Source: Syntrophothermus lipocalidus DSM 12680
GTDB taxonomy: Bacteria; Bacillota; Syntrophomonadia; Syntrophomonadales; Syntrophothermaceae
Direction: 5' to 3'
Length of the DNA: 64,000 bases
NCBI RefSeq assembly: GCF_000092405.1
Contig: NC_014220.1
Coordinates: forward strand, 1,922,001 to 1,986,000
The notes beneath the pieces are model-generated. The model worked only from the letters and a program-made list of their open reading frames with translations. It made no database searches and was not told the origin of the DNA. Of the stretch, positions 1-9,375 are shown piece by piece. The translations under genes were made by a program, and so were the position numbers. Every line of letters starts with the position of its first letter. Position 1 is the stretch's first letter.

Positions 1-108
1 GGGAATAGTAACGTCTATGTTTTTTAAGTTGTGTTCCCGTGCTCCTTTAACGACTATACAGTTCTTCACCATTCCCACCTTGTCTAGTAGCCACAGATGA
101 ACACAGAC

Positions 109-194
109 CTGGCACTCAGCTCAAGTCTTTGGTTAGCGGCTAGCGTTTTAGGGTCCTACCGGCATGTTACAATTTCAGTCAGCTGAGTGCCGGG
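109..194. repeat. TIR element copy A (GGCACTCAGC ... GCTGAGTGCC)
   Basis: 86-bp element with terminal inverted repeats GGCACTCAGCT and AGCTGAGTGCCGGG, inserted in the left CACAGAT arm. Its interior differs from that of copies B, E and I, while the ends are the same. Confidence 0.7.
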
Positions 195-424
195 CTGATA
201 AACACAGATGATTTTGCAATTGGGTGTTTAACAAGGCCTATTCAGAAAAGTCCTTCTATGGCATATTACCTAGTGCTATCAAAAATCTTTCCTAATTTTG
301 TTTATTATGTCTAGTATTGTTTGGGTTGAGGTAATACTTGTAAAATATAGCATACCCGTGCAAAAAGATATGGCTATTATTACCAAAAATATCTGTGTAA
401 ATCTGTGATAATCAGTGTTCATCT

Positions 425-510
425 CCCGGCACTCAGCTAAACCGTAACACATAGCTCCTAGCGAATTGCAATCCGCCCGTCACTAACCCAGATTTAGGCT
501 GAGTGCCGGG
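425..510. repeat. TIR element copy B
   Basis: 86-bp element beginning CCCGGCACTCAGCTAAA and ending TTTAGGCTGAGTGCCGGG. It is flanked on both sides by TCT (422-424 and 511-513), which looks like a target duplication in a CATCTGTGG word. Its interior closely matches copies E (10489) and I (42955). Confidence 0.8.
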
Positions 511-546
511 TCTGTGGCTTAATTATAAATCAGCGTAAATCAGCGT

Positions 547-2550
547 CTAATGAATTCTAGTTTTCGTTTTTCCCCGCTTCTTCCCACGGGTTCCCTCGGC
601 TTGTCTTATGAGATCGCGCAAGTAGGCTGCCCGTTCGAATTCCAGCATCTCTGCTGCTCTCCTCATTTCCAGTTCCAGCTCGGTCAGCAACCGTTTTCGT
701 TCTCTGGCGTTCAATCCCTCAAATGTCGAGCTCCTGTATTCCTCAGGCTCTTCGGCAATCGTAGCCTCTATGGGGGGCCGTATGCTTTTAGTAACTGTTC
801 GGGGTGTGATCCCGTGCTGGTGGTTGTACTCCAGCTGGATGGCCCGGCGCCGGTTGGTTTCGTCGATTGCCGCCTTCATAGCGGAGGTGACGTGGTCAGC
901 GTACATTATAACCTTACCTTCCACGTTACGGGCAGCTCTCCCGATGGTCTGAACCAGCGACCGCTCCGAACGCAAGAACCCCTCTTTATCGGCATCAAGT
1001 ATAGCTACCAAAGCCACCTCGGGCAGGTCCAGCCCCTCCCGGAGAAGGTTAATTCCAACGAGTACGTCGAATTCTCCCAGTCTCAGGCCCCGCAGTATAT
1101 CCATTCTTTCAAGGGCGTCGATCTCGGAGTGCATGTACCTAACCCGGAATCCGGCATCGCTCAGGTAATCCGTAAGCTCCTCGGCCATCCGTTTAGTCAA
1201 GGTCGTCACCAGCACCCGGTAGCCTTTGTCCACCTTCAGCCGTATCTCCTTCATCAGGTCGTCTATCTGGTTTTGGGTGGGTCTTACCTCCACCTCCGGG
1301 TCGACTAGGCCGGTAGGCCTGATAATCTGCTCCACTACCTGGCTGCTGTTTTCCAGCTCATAAGGCCCGGGGGTAGCGCTGACGTAAATACACTGCTTAA
1401 CCTTGGCCTCGAACTCCTCAAACGTAAGCGGGCGGTTGTCCATAGCCGAAGGCAAGCGAAAACCATAGTCCACCAGGGTCTGCTTGCGCGAGCGGTCCCC
1501 TTCGTACATCCCGCGCAACTGAGGTATTCCTATGTGAGACTCATCGATAAAGACAATGAAATCCCGGGGGAAAAAGTCGATCAAGGTATAGGGCGGTTCC
1601 CCCGGCTGTCTTCCTGTAATATAACGGGAATAGTTTTCTATCCCCTTGCAATAACCGATTTCCCTTATCATCTCCAGGTCATACCGGGTGCGGTGGGCCA
1701 GGCGCTGAGCCTCCAAGAGCTTACCTTCCTTTTTGAGGAGCTCCACCCGTTCCTCCAATTCTTTTTCAATCTCTGCCGCCGCCCTCAGCATCTTTTCCCG
1801 GGTAGTGATGTAATGGGAAGCCGGGAAAATCGAAACGTGAGTCCTCCTGCCTAATATCTCCCCCGTCAGGGGATTGAACTCCAGTATCCTTTCGATCTCA
1901 TCCCCGAAAAACTCTATACGGATGGCATTTTCCCCGGCAGATACCGGCATCAGCTCTACCACGTCCCCGCGCACCCGGAATTTGCCCCGGCTGAAATCGA
2001 TTTCATTTCGCTCGTACAGGTTCTCCACCAGTCTCTTCAAGAGCTCGTCGCGCCCTGTTTCCATGCCTGGACGCAGGGAAATCACCATTTCCCCGTAATC
2101 TTCGGGGGACCCTAACCCGTAGATACAAGAAACGCTGGCCACGATGATCACGTCTCGCCTTTCCAGCAAAGCTGCGGTAGCGGAGTGGCGCAGCTTGTCT
2201 ATTTCGTCATTTATGGAAGAGTCCTTTTCAATATAAGTATCAGTCTGGGGAACGTACGCCTCTGGCTGGTAGTAGTCGTAGTAACTGATAAAGTACTCCA
2301 CGGCGTTCTCCGGGAAAAACTCCCGGAATTCGGCGTAAAGCTGCCCGGCCAAGGTCTTGTTGGGAGCAATAACCAGAGCCGGCCGCTGCAGCTCGTTTAT
2401 TATGTGGGCCATGGTAAAGGTCTTCCCGGACCCGGTAACCCCCATCAAGGTCTGGTGCCTGTACCCCCGCCTCACGCCTTCTACGATGGCTTTTATAGCT
2501 TGCGGCTGGTCGCCAGTCGGCTTGTACTCCGAACGAAGCTTGAACTGCAC
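547..2550 (-). CDS. uvrB: UvrABC excinuclease subunit B
   Basis: Damage-verification helicase-like subunit of nucleotide excision repair; it is loaded by UvrA and recruits UvrC. Visible are Walker A GVTGSGKT (about residues 37-44), the beta-hairpin [12 protein letters not shown] that clamps DNA, a DESH Walker B, the C-terminal helicase half, and a final UVR motif ([21 protein letters not shown]). The GTG at 2550 was chosen because GGGAGG precedes it and the protein then starts [16 protein letters not shown] as in the family, giving the usual length of 667 aa. An upstream in-frame extension to 2643 falls in repeat DNA and was rejected. uvrA, its usual downstream neighbour, would lie beyond the left edge or elsewhere. 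The stop codon is the start of a CACAGAT-type repeat. Confidence 0.97.
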   Translation of the reverse strand: MQFKLRSEYKPTGDQPQAIKAIVEGVRRGYRHQTLMGVTGSGKTFTMAHIINELQRPALVIAPNKTLAGQLYAEFREFFPENAVEYFISYYDYYQPEAYVPQTDTYIEKDSSINDEIDKLRHSATAALLERRDVIIVASVSCIYGLGSPEDYGEMVISLRPGMETGRDELLKRLVENLYERNEIDFSRGKFRVRGDVVELMPVSAGENAIRIEFFGDEIERILEFNPLTGEILGRRTHVSIFPASHYITTREKMLRAAAEIEKELEERVELLKKEGKLLEAQRLAHRTRYDLEMIREIGYCKGIENYSRYITGRQPGEPPYTLIDFFPRDFIVFIDESHIGIPQLRGMYEGDRSRKQTLVDYGFRLPSAMDNRPLTFEEFEAKVKQCIYVSATPGPYELENSSQVVEQIIRPTGLVDPEVEVRPTQNQIDDLMKEIRLKVDKGYRVLVTTLTKRMAEELTDYLSDAGFRVRYMHSEIDALERMDILRGLRLGEFDVLVGINLLREGLDLPEVALVAILDADKEGFLRSERSLVQTIGRAARNVEGKVIMYADHVTSAMKAAIDETNRRRAIQLEYNHQHGITPRTVTKSIRPPIEATIAEEPEEYRSSTFEGLNARERKRLLTELELEMRRAAEMLEFERAAYLRDLIRQAEGTRGKKRGKTKTRIH

Positions 2551-2577
2551 CGCGCAACCTCCCAAGTGAGTAATTAT

Positions 2578-2818
2578 AGCCACTGATAAACACAGATAAG
2601 CACCGATGAACACAGATTCCCATAACACGTGCAGGCGTATCATCAGTAGAAAATGAAAATGCCCACACAGAAGCTTTTCCTGAGGAGTGTTAGCCGGCTC
2701 GCTCCAAGACTTCTCTAAGATCCTATTTTCGGAGCAGGCTAATCTTCATATAGTATGTTTTTTTATTTTATAAATCAGTGTAAATCTGTGCTAATCTGTG
2801 TAAATCTGTGGCTCAAAT
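2578..2818. repeat. Inverted CACAGAT-arm element, copy 2
   Basis: Left arm 2580-2621 (CACTGATAAACACAGATAAG and similar) faces right arm 2768-2814 (AAATCTGTGCTAATCTGTG and similar). The loop between them holds a partial copy of the ATGAAAATG family (about 2645-2662) and the GAGGAGTGTTAGCC element. It fills the gap between uvrB and the upstream ATPase gene; no gene is seen. Confidence 0.65.
2682..2715. repeat. GAGGAGTGTTAGCC ... short inverted element
   Basis: 34-bp sequence starting GAGGAGTGTTAGCCGGCTCG and ending ACTTCTC. A nearly identical copy lies in reverse orientation at 51078-51111, and a related piece near 50774. The ends pair as GAGGAGT/ACTCCTC in the better-preserved copy. Function unknown. 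Confidence 0.6.
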
Positions 2819-3880
2819 TTATTGAATCTCCTCGATTATCTGGGCCTGGATGCGTTCGATCTCGCTGAAATCCATGGCCCGGCTGTAGATCTTCTGCAAA
2901 CGCTTCCGGCAAAACTCGGCCTTAGAGAGAACAGCACTCGCTTCCTCTACCAGCGCGTCCAGCCGGCGCTGGGCTTCGTTGATTTCGTGTTCGAAAAAAT
3001 CTTCTGGCTCTGACTCAATACACTCCCGGGTATCTATAATTATATCACCAGGCCTGGCGGTTAGAGTAAGCCCGCTGGCATCGACCACGGCCACGCCGAG
3101 ACTGGTCATTATGATCATGTTCAGACTGTCGGGGTTTAACCCGTCGTGGTAAAACTCCACCTGACACCCCCTAGCCAAAGCTCGTTCACCTAAAGCCAAC
3201 AGAACCGTTGACTTGCCGCTGCCAGGTGGTCCCTGTAAGACATACCTGCAGGCACAAGACCCGCTAAGCTGGTCGATATAACTGACAAACCCCTGGGGGC
3301 TAAGTGTAGACCCAAAGTAATGCCTTTCGGTAGGAATCCGGTCGAGTATTTCCGTCACCAGCCGCGTAACCAGGGCCTCCACTCGTTCCAGATTGAGCCC
3401 AGTTACCCAGAAACTTTTCAGCCCTTCCTTTACCCGGCTCGCCTCTTTAAGTAGGCCCCGGCTGAGTTCAACATGTTTCTGTATCTCATTTACCAAGTCT
3501 CTTATCTCCTGCTGGTGTTCTACCAACTGTTCACGGTCCCAATGCTCGCCCAGATTTATGACCTCCCCTGCAATTCCCGGGTATCTGGCCTCAATTTTGC
3601 ATTCGAGATCCCCATTTACAACCCCTAGCCCTAACTGCGGAAAAATAACGCCCTCTAGCGATGAAGCGTTGAAAGGAGAAACGAAAAAGTCCGTTTCGTA
3701 TCCCTTAGTCGCCAGGGCCAAACCCACCTGCCTGATAAAAGTGGATCTGCCTGAGCCTGGTGCTCCCTTAAGGATGTAAACCTTGTTCAGCTCATTTATC
3801 AAAGCCGGCAGAAACGAGCTGTAGCCCTGCCCTGTGTTACTGCTGGCCAACAAGTACCTTATTCGTCCCCGCTTATTCAC
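2819..3880 (-). CDS. Double P-loop ATPase of the PRK06851-like family
   Basis: 353-aa soluble protein with two related halves, each starting with a P-loop: GAPGSGRST near residue 40 and GPPGSGKST near residue 217. The halves also share NxxSLxxxI-type segments after the P-loop, suggesting an internal duplication. The family is conserved in Firmicutes; I know of no proven function. GTG 3880 is preferred because GGGGGGAGG sits six bases upstream and the product then starts VNKRGRIRYLL like its relatives; an ATG at 3934 lacks a good ribosome site. The stop codon abuts a CACAGAT repeat arm. Confidence 0.75.
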   Translation of the reverse strand: MNKRGRIRYLLASSNTGQGYSSFLPALINELNKVYILKGAPGSGRSTFIRQVGLALATKGYETDFFVSPFNASSLEGVIFPQLGLGVVNGDLECKIEARYPGIAGEVINLGEHWDREQLVEHQQEIRDLVNEIQKHVELSRGLLKEASRVKEGLKSFWVTGLNLERVEALVTRLVTEILDRIPTERHYFGSTLSPQGFVSYIDQLSGSCACRYVLQGPPGSGKSTVLLALGERALARGCQVEFYHDGLNPDSLNMIIMTSLGVAVVDASGLTLTARPGDIIIDTRECIESEPEDFFEHEINEAQRRLDALVEEASAVLSKAEFCRKRLQKIYSRAMDFSEIERIQAQIIEEIQ

Positions 3881-4063
3881 GATCTGCCTCCCCCCTAAAA
3901 CCTTTTCCCCTACAAGCAGCCTCGCCCCTCGCATCGGGCCCAGGCTACTATTATGCTATTCGGAGGGTAAGCAAAATGTAACCACTACCGAATCCTATCA
4001 GCCAACCGGCCATATCGGAATCTACGGAAAACTGAGCCAACTCAGCTCTTCGACCAACCCCTT

Positions 4064-5308
4064 TTAGCGCAAGAATCTTTTCAGCCAGTTCAAGAAGCGC
4101 TGAGAACGAAATGCAGCATGCCGTCTGCGCACGCCTTCTTCCCCAGGATCCGGTACTAGCACAATGCCAAGACTTTGCCCTGGCTTTCTCGCAAAGGAGG
4201 AAGAAAAAGCCTGCCCCTCGCGACAGATCTCTAGCTGCAGTTCGCCTCCGTAATACCGCAGCAAAGCCTCCATCTCTTCCCGGCTGTTAACCGTCAAACC
4301 GTTGACTCCCACCACCACGTCCCCTCTTTTTAGCCCGGCCTGCGCCGCCGTGGATCCAGGCAACACTTCCAGAATCATTACCCCTCGCTCGGGCATGACG
4401 TACGAAGGAGTAGCCTCCGATTCCGCCTTGATTCCCAACCATATAACGAGTTCATGCCCTAGAGGACCGAAAAGGGCCGGTAGGATGCAGAGATGCGGGT
4501 TACGTGAAGCCATGACCGACAGGATTAACAGCACAAGGCTGAAGCAGAACAAGTTACGCGCCGACACCTTGCTTTTTTGTCGGGGCGAAGCCGTAGTTGT
4601 AACTTCCCCGTATCCCAAAATAGCTATTATCGGCAGCAATACGTAGCTGACAGAGGAGGGAACGCCTGAACTGTCGTGAAAAAGTGCCCACCATCCGGCC
4701 CGCCACCAGTCAGGCAGTGTTATCCCAGTGCTGGCGGTTCTCGGGTCAACCACGCTCATCACGGCAACCAAAGGTATTGGCCAAAACTTCTGCAGGTTGA
4801 AGCCTCCCACAACACCGTGTCTCTCAGTCTGAACGTAGACCGGCATGGGGTCTATGTGCCCCGAAAAATAGATGAGCATGCTCTCTACCATGTGTAAGAC
4901 GGCTACTAGGCCCATAAGCTGGCCAACACTAACATCCGGCCATCCGAACACTAGATGGGAAACTGAAATTATACCCCCGGCATAGGCAAAACAAAGGAAC
5001 CGGGGGTGAATCAGCATCAGAAGAATTGCGGTAATGAACAGATAGGCTATCCCCATTCTGGCCAGGTCCACGCCTAATCCCAACAGGCCTGCACTGCCCG
5101 CAACACCGCCTGCGATTCCAACCAGAGTTGATAGCAAAGTCGAACGGATATACATATTCCTGTTCGTCGGGAACAGTCCCTGCGACATCCGTTGCATCCG
5201 CCGATACTGCCAGCCCACGACGATGATCAAAACCAGAAAGAGTGGGCTGAGAATAATCTGCAGCCACAGCTTTAGGACTACGACGACAAATGATCCCACT
5301 TCGCTCAA
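4064..5308 (-). CDS. MinJ-like polytopic membrane protein with PDZ domain
   Basis: About 414 aa: several hydrophobic segments over the first 270 residues, then a PDZ-type domain (VLPGSTAAQAGLKRGDVVVGVNG, roughly residues 300-370) and a basic tail. In B. subtilis, MinJ (a topological relative) bridges DivIVA to MinCD and sits next to the ctpB protease gene; here too the next gene upstream is an S41 protease. The MinJ role is inferred from topology plus synteny. The start is taken as TTG 5308, eight bases after GAGGAG; a GTG at 5317 overlaps that ribosome site. Confidence 0.6.
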   Translation of the reverse strand: MSEVGSFVVVVLKLWLQIILSPLFLVLIIVVGWQYRRMQRMSQGLFPTNRNMYIRSTLLSTLVGIAGGVAGSAGLLGLGVDLARMGIAYLFITAILLMLIHPRFLCFAYAGGIISVSHLVFGWPDVSVGQLMGLVAVLHMVESMLIYFSGHIDPMPVYVQTERHGVVGGFNLQKFWPIPLVAVMSVVDPRTASTGITLPDWWRAGWWALFHDSSGVPSSVSYVLLPIIAILGYGEVTTTASPRQKSKVSARNLFCFSLVLLILSVMASRNPHLCILPALFGPLGHELVIWLGIKAESEATPSYVMPERGVMILEVLPGSTAAQAGLKRGDVVVGVNGLTVNSREEMEALLRYYGGELQLEICREGQAFSSSFARKPGQSLGIVLVPDPGEEGVRRRHAAFRSQRFLNWLKRFLR

Positions 5309-5329
5309 CCGGATCACTCCTCAAACGGA

Positions 5330-5797
5330 ACCACAGATTAACACAGATTTGCACTGATTAACACAGATGTTATTTGAAACGCAGAATTACGCAGATTATT
5401 TCAGATTATTCTACTAGATGAATTTGCTGCTTGGTACAAAAAACAGAACTTTGGTTGCATAATTCGCTTGTATGTAGCGGAGACATTCCCGGCTGTTTAC
5501 CATATGCTGGTTTTCACTATTAGCGGGTCTGGGTTTTCTAAGCGACATAGCAAATAAAGGATATTATGTTGTATGCTGGCAGTGCCGGAGTCTGGTAATT
5601 TTATTGTTTACTGTATAATATTTGTTTTTATCTTATCTTTTCTATTTCTGCGTAAATCAGCGTCTAATTAAATATCAGTGTTCATCTGCCCGGCACTCAG
5701 CCGGATGAGCAGAAAACGTGTCCAAATAGAGCAGGATGGCCATTTCGGGCGTAGTGTCCACGGTCCTCGATGCGCTGAGTGCCGGGTCTGTGGCTTC
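5330..5797. repeat. Inverted CACAGAT-arm element, copy 3 (gene-free gap)
   Basis: Left arm 5330-5405 (CACAGATTAACACAGAT, then GCAGAATTACGCAGATT) is complementary in style to the right arm 5645-5688 plus 5787-5797 (TCTGCGTAAATCAGCG, CAGTGTTCATCTG, TCTGTGG). The AT-rich loop 5406-5644 has no gene. The right arm is split by a TIR element at 5689-5786. Confidence 0.65.
5689..5786. repeat. TIR element copy C
   Basis: 98-bp element with CCCGGCACTCAG and CTGAGTGCCGGG ends and an unrelated interior. TCTG occurs immediately on both sides (5685-5688, 5787-5790), as expected for a duplicated target. Confidence 0.75.
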
Positions 5798-5800
5798 GGT

Positions 5801-6955
5801 TTAGGGGTTGCGGGATGAAATCTCCTCTAGCAGGATAGATTTGGCTCTTGCCAACTGTTGGTCCTCGCCGTTTTTGCCGGCCGGTACCGTGTAATCCGGT
5901 GCAATCCCAACATGGTCTATATCAGTCCCCTTAGGGGTAAAATACTTATCCGTTGTCAGCTTCAAAGCATCGCCCGCGGCCAGAGGATATACCGTCTGTA
6001 CTAGCCCTTTACCAAAGGTTTTCTCTCCCACCAGGGGTGCTACCCCGTGATCCTTCAGGGCCCCTGCTAAAATCTCGGAAGAGCTAGCACTCCCCCCGTT
6101 TACGAGCACAACAAACGGCATGTCAAAAGCTCCAGCATGAGCTTCGTGTACCACCTCCCGTCCATAACGGTTACGGACCTTAACGATAACCCCATCATTT
6201 AGGAACAGATCAGCAATATCAAGGGCCGCTTGGAAATCACCCCCAGGGTTATCCCTTAGATCGAGTATGAGTCCCCTGGCTTTTTGCTCTACCAAGGCGT
6301 GTATAGCTTTTTCCATCTCGCTAGCAGAAGTGGCGGTAAACTGAAGCAGGTGTACGTATCCTACAGGCACGTCTCCTTGCAGCAACCTTGACTCCACCGA
6401 GGGAACATTGATTATTTCTCGGGTTATCGTGAACTCATACTCCCTCCGTTCGCTTTCTCTGTAGATACCGACTGTAACCTGCGTCCCTGGTTCTCCTCGC
6501 ATCAGCCGCACCGCATCGTCCAAACTCATGCCCTGAGTAGAGTCCTCGTTTATGCGGGTAATTACATCGCCCGATTTTATCCCAGCTCGCTCGGCAGGCG
6601 TATTTTTAAGAGCTGATACCACCTTCAACCGGTTCTCCTCATCGGCTCCCACAACGATACCGATGCCCCCGAACGTCGCTTGTATCTTTATAGTCAAGTC
6701 GCGATACTGGTTAGGATCCAAGTAAGCAGAGTAAGGATCATTCAGGGAATCCACCATACCCCTCATCGCGCCTCTGATGAGCCCCGGAGTATCGGCTGGC
6801 TTTAATGCCTTTGTCTTCAATAACAAGGTTTCGGTCGCTAGACTGGTTAAGCTACCTCGATACGTGATGAATAGGTAAGATGTAGTCAAAGTAACAAGAA
6901 AACCTATGATGGCAAAAAATATCACACATCCCTTGATAAACCTGTTATTCTTCAA
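5801..6955 (-). CDS. S41 family C-terminal processing peptidase (CtpA/CtpB-like)
   Basis: Membrane-anchored serine protease with one N-terminal transmembrane segment, a PDZ domain (GGIGIVVGADEENRL through GDVITRINEDS) and the S41 catalytic domain. The nucleophile Ser lies in GGSASSSEIL (near residue 290) and the general base Lys in GEKTFGKGLVQT (near 312). Length (about 384 aa) is normal. In B. subtilis CtpB trims SpoIVFA during sporulation, but other family members act on the envelope, so the substrate is open. TTG 6955 follows GGAAGGGG at good spacing; ATG 6973 is an alternative. Next to the MinJ-like gene, as in Bacillus. Confidence 0.9.
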   Translation of the reverse strand: MKNNRFIKGCVIFFAIIGFLVTLTTSYLFITYRGSLTSLATETLLLKTKALKPADTPGLIRGAMRGMVDSLNDPYSAYLDPNQYRDLTIKIQATFGGIGIVVGADEENRLKVVSALKNTPAERAGIKSGDVITRINEDSTQGMSLDDAVRLMRGEPGTQVTVGIYRESERREYEFTITREIINVPSVESRLLQGDVPVGYVHLLQFTATSASEMEKAIHALVEQKARGLILDLRDNPGGDFQAALDIADLFLNDGVIVKVRNRYGREVVHEAHAGAFDMPFVVLVNGGSASSSEILAGALKDHGVAPLVGEKTFGKGLVQTVYPLAAGDALKLTTDKYFTPKGTDIDHVGIAPDYTVPAGKNGEDQQLARAKSILLEEISSRNP

Positions 6956-7039
6956 TACCACTACCCCTTCCATTTCCCCTTAAGTTTATTACCGGTCAAC
7001 AACTAATATGTTAACCCAAGTGTTGCCATTTAACAAAAC

Positions 7040-7063
7040 AAAAAATCGCCCCTCCCAGGCGAT
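7040..7063 (-). terminator. Intrinsic terminator after the M23 hydrolase gene
   Basis: On the minus strand ATCGCC-TGGGAGG-GGCGAT is followed by a run of T (7040-7045). It lies downstream of the 7211-8344 gene and would end the ftsEX-hydrolase transcript. Confidence 0.75.
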
Positions 7064-7070
7064 CTCTTCA

Positions 7071-7208
7071 GCCTCTAACTTCCACATTTCCAACTTCCTA
7101 CTTCCGGCCTCCAACTTCTATTCTGGCTTCCTACTTCCTACTTCCGGCCTCTAACTTCCATTCTGGCCTCCAACTTCCAACTTCCTACTTCCAACTTCCA
7201 ACTTCCAT
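7071..7208. repeat. Degenerate CTTCCAA heptamer array
   Basis: About 20 units of a 7-bp word (CTTCCAA, CTTCCTA, CTTCCGG and variants) all in one orientation. It begins exactly at the stop codon of the neighbouring hydrolase gene: TGAGAATGGAAGTTGG on the coding strand contains that stop. Same style as the GAATTAA arrays elsewhere in the window but a different word. Confidence 0.8.
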
Positions 7209-7210
7209 TC

Positions 7211-8344
7211 TCATATCCATCCCCTCGGATCGACCGGGGTACCGTTCTTCCGCACCTCAAAATGTAGATGCGCTCCGGTGCTCCAACCCGTAGAACCGAC
7301 CAGTCCTATCGTATCCCCTTTATCGACCCTCGCTCCGGTCGAAGTCCTGTAAGCAGACAAGTGAGCATACAGGGTAGACACGCCTCCCCCGTGGTCGACA
7401 ACTATCGTGTTGCCATATCCCCCCATCCTACCGGTATAGATAACCGTCCCTCCATCCGCGGCCACCACCCGAGCCCCGTAGGGAGCCCCGATGTCAATCC
7501 CGGTGTGAAGTTTGCGGATCCCCAGGATGGGATGGTAACGCATTCCGTACTCTGAAGTTACCCTGGTGTAGCCAGGTGCCGGCCAACAGAAGATTCCGGT
7601 TCCCTGATAAGCACTTTCCGGTTTCTGCAGCGAGCGGATCAAGCGTTCCAGCTCGCGGGAGGTTTCTTCTAATTCTTCCAGTGCCTTTTCGTATTGTTCC
7701 CTCTGGTTCTGGACCTGGTTTAAGACCTCCTGCTTCATGCCGGCCTGCTCTTCCAAAAACTCGGCCTGGGCTTCGCGTTTCTGCTTGGTGTACAAGAGGT
7801 CGCTTTTCTTGGCCTCGAGTAATTTCTTTTTCTGCTCCAGGTCCGCGCGTTCAGCCTGTATCTCCTCTATGAGCTGCATGTCTTGGCTCACTATCTCTTT
7901 CAGCAGGTCATAACGGGTCAGAAAATCCACGATATCGGTAGAATCGAGAAGCACCTCCAGGTAAGACACGTCCCCGGTCTCGTACACCGTAACCAGCCTC
8001 TGAGCTAGGTAGTCCGTTTGCTCATTCAAATGAGCCTCAGCCTTCTGGATGTCCCGCTGAATAGAATCTATGTCTCCTTCCACTACCGATACCTGCTTAT
8101 CGAGGCTCTGAATCTCTTTCCTGGTTTCTTCCATCCCGTTCTCAATAACCTCGATCTGTTTCATTATGTCCTTTTCCTGCTGTTTAGCCTTCTTAATCTG
8201 ATCCCTGCGTTTGGCTATCTCTTGCTGAATCGAACGCAGTTCTTTCTGTTTCTCCTCGAGTTGGCCAGCGTAAGCCGGAAAAAGCGCTGCCAAGAAAAAC
8301 ACCAAAGTGAGACACGCGATAAGCCCCTTGGCATGCTCCTTCAT
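7211..8344 (-). CDS. Murein hydrolase activator-type protein: coiled coil plus M23 peptidase
   Basis: 377 aa with a signal peptide (residues 1-26, ending AYAG), a long charged coiled coil (about 28-245) and a C-terminal LytM/M23 domain. The zinc ligands are visible in LHTGIDIG (H...D) and in AHLHFEVR (HxH), so the peptidase appears catalytically competent, unlike EnvC-type activators. Its place directly after ftsE-ftsX suggests it is the cell-wall hydrolase gated by FtsEX during division or elongation. Context plus family support this; the exact wall bond is not predictable. Confidence 0.88.
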   Translation of the reverse strand: MKEHAKGLIACLTLVFFLAALFPAYAGQLEEKQKELRSIQQEIAKRRDQIKKAKQQEKDIMKQIEVIENGMEETRKEIQSLDKQVSVVEGDIDSIQRDIQKAEAHLNEQTDYLAQRLVTVYETGDVSYLEVLLDSTDIVDFLTRYDLLKEIVSQDMQLIEEIQAERADLEQKKKLLEAKKSDLLYTKQKREAQAEFLEEQAGMKQEVLNQVQNQREQYEKALEELEETSRELERLIRSLQKPESAYQGTGIFCWPAPGYTRVTSEYGMRYHPILGIRKLHTGIDIGAPYGARVVAADGGTVIYTGRMGGYGNTIVVDHGGGVSTLYAHLSAYRTSTGARVDKGDTIGLVGSTGWSTGAHLHFEVRKNGTPVDPRGWI

Positions 8345-8484
8345 CTCCTGCCCTCCAACCTCACCATTTTCTACCCTTGTCCGGGCATCTTGGACTCTTT
8401 CGCCTTAACACAATTCCCCGAAGCGCCCTTCAAAACAGCCTAACCTGCATCCCGGCTCTTGTGTGGTTTCAATATGACTGAACT

Positions 8485-9375
8485 CTAGATATTCATATAC
8501 CGGTTCACCGAGATGTAGGTTCCAATAATCCCTAACGCTGCCCCCGTTGCCAGGAGCCCCCCGCCCAGTTTCCAAAGCAAAGACGTGTCCCGCACCAGAG
8601 GAATAAACGAAACCGCCAGGCCCAGGCTATTCACCAGATAATAATAGCCTACCGACAATACTAAAGCCGCGACCGCCGATCCCGCGATCCCCAAAATTAT
8701 CCCCTCGATGAAAAACGGCCACCGGATAAACCACCTAGTCGCTCCCACCAACTGCATCAGGTAGATCTCCTTGCGCCGGGAATAAACACTGAGACGGATG
8801 GTGGTGGCAATAAGGAAAACGCCTGCCCCGGCTAGGAGTACAGTCACCACAAGGCTCAGGTTCCTGACCCACCGGGTGGCAGCGAAGAGCTTTTCTACTA
8901 CTCCCTGCCCGTAACGCACCCGGTAAATACCAGGGATGCCCTGAATCTTGCGGGCCAAAGACGGGACCTGATGGGGATCGTTGGCTTTAATGCGGTAACT
9001 GTTGCGTAACGGGTTCTCGCCGCCCAGGGTTTGGATCAGCTCGCTTTCTTTCTTGCCAAATTTCTTGGCCAGTTGTTTCATGGCCTCGTCGCGGGAAACG
9101 TACCTGACTTCCTTAACCTCGGGGATGTAACTCAATTCTTTGCCGATCTCTGTTTCTTGCTGGTGGCTCAAGTCTTTCTCCAAAAAAGCTACTATCTCTA
9201 CGTCCGACTCCAGGTTCGACATAACCTGTTCGGCGTTCACTATCATCAAAACCGCCACCCCCAGGATCAATACACAAGCCGCCACCGTCGAAGCGGTGGC
9301 CAAGCTCAAGAGCCGGTTCCGGTACAGGGATCTCGCTGCCTCACCGAAGTAATAGCCTACATTACGCAGGCTCAT
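8485..9375 (-). CDS. ftsX: Cell division protein FtsX (ABC-type permease)
   Basis: 296 aa, four membrane segments: one near the N-terminus, a large extracytoplasmic loop (about residues 45-170) and three C-terminal segments within the FtsX core (RLSVYSRRKEIYLMQLVGAT). It partners FtsE to transmit ATP hydrolysis to an extracellular peptidoglycan hydrolase, most likely the product of the gene immediately downstream. ATG 9375 overlaps the ftsE stop by four bases (ATGA), indicating translational coupling. Confidence 0.96.
   Translation of the reverse strand: MSLRNVGYYFGEAARSLYRNRLLSLATASTVAACVLILGVAVLMIVNAEQVMSNLESDVEIVAFLEKDLSHQQETEIGKELSYIPEVKEVRYVSRDEAMKQLAKKFGKKESELIQTLGGENPLRNSYRIKANDPHQVPSLARKIQGIPGIYRVRYGQGVVEKLFAATRWVRNLSLVVTVLLAGAGVFLIATTIRLSVYSRRKEIYLMQLVGATRWFIRWPFFIEGIILGIAGSAVAALVLSVGYYYLVNSLGLAVSFIPLVRDTSLLWKLGGGLLATGAALGIIGTYISVNRYMNI

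Larger units (their letters stand above)
91..546. repeat. Inverted CACAGAT-arm element, copy 1 (gene-free 1-546)
   Basis: No gene is supported in 1-546. Degenerate words of the CACAGATGAACACAGA type run in one direction at 91-108 and 198-210 and in the opposite direction (AATCTGTG, ATCAGTGTTCATCT) at 385-424 and 511-546, so the two sides can fold on each other. Each arm is interrupted by an element with CCCGGCACTCAGC ends (109-194 and 425-510). The outer end reaches the uvrB stop codon, which lies within the repeat words. The inverted layout is seen directly; mobility is inferred. Confidence 0.7.

Noticed and set aside
91-546. CRISPR-like array of CACAGAT words
   Set aside because: Word spacing is short and irregular, units are degenerate, there are no constant-length spacers, and the two sides run in opposite directions. 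The same holds for the heptamer arrays at 7071 and 33823-38769.
2551-2643. N-terminal extension of UvrB by 31 residues
   Set aside because: The extension lies in repeat DNA, has no family counterpart, and a GTG with GGGAGG at 2550 gives the normal protein start.
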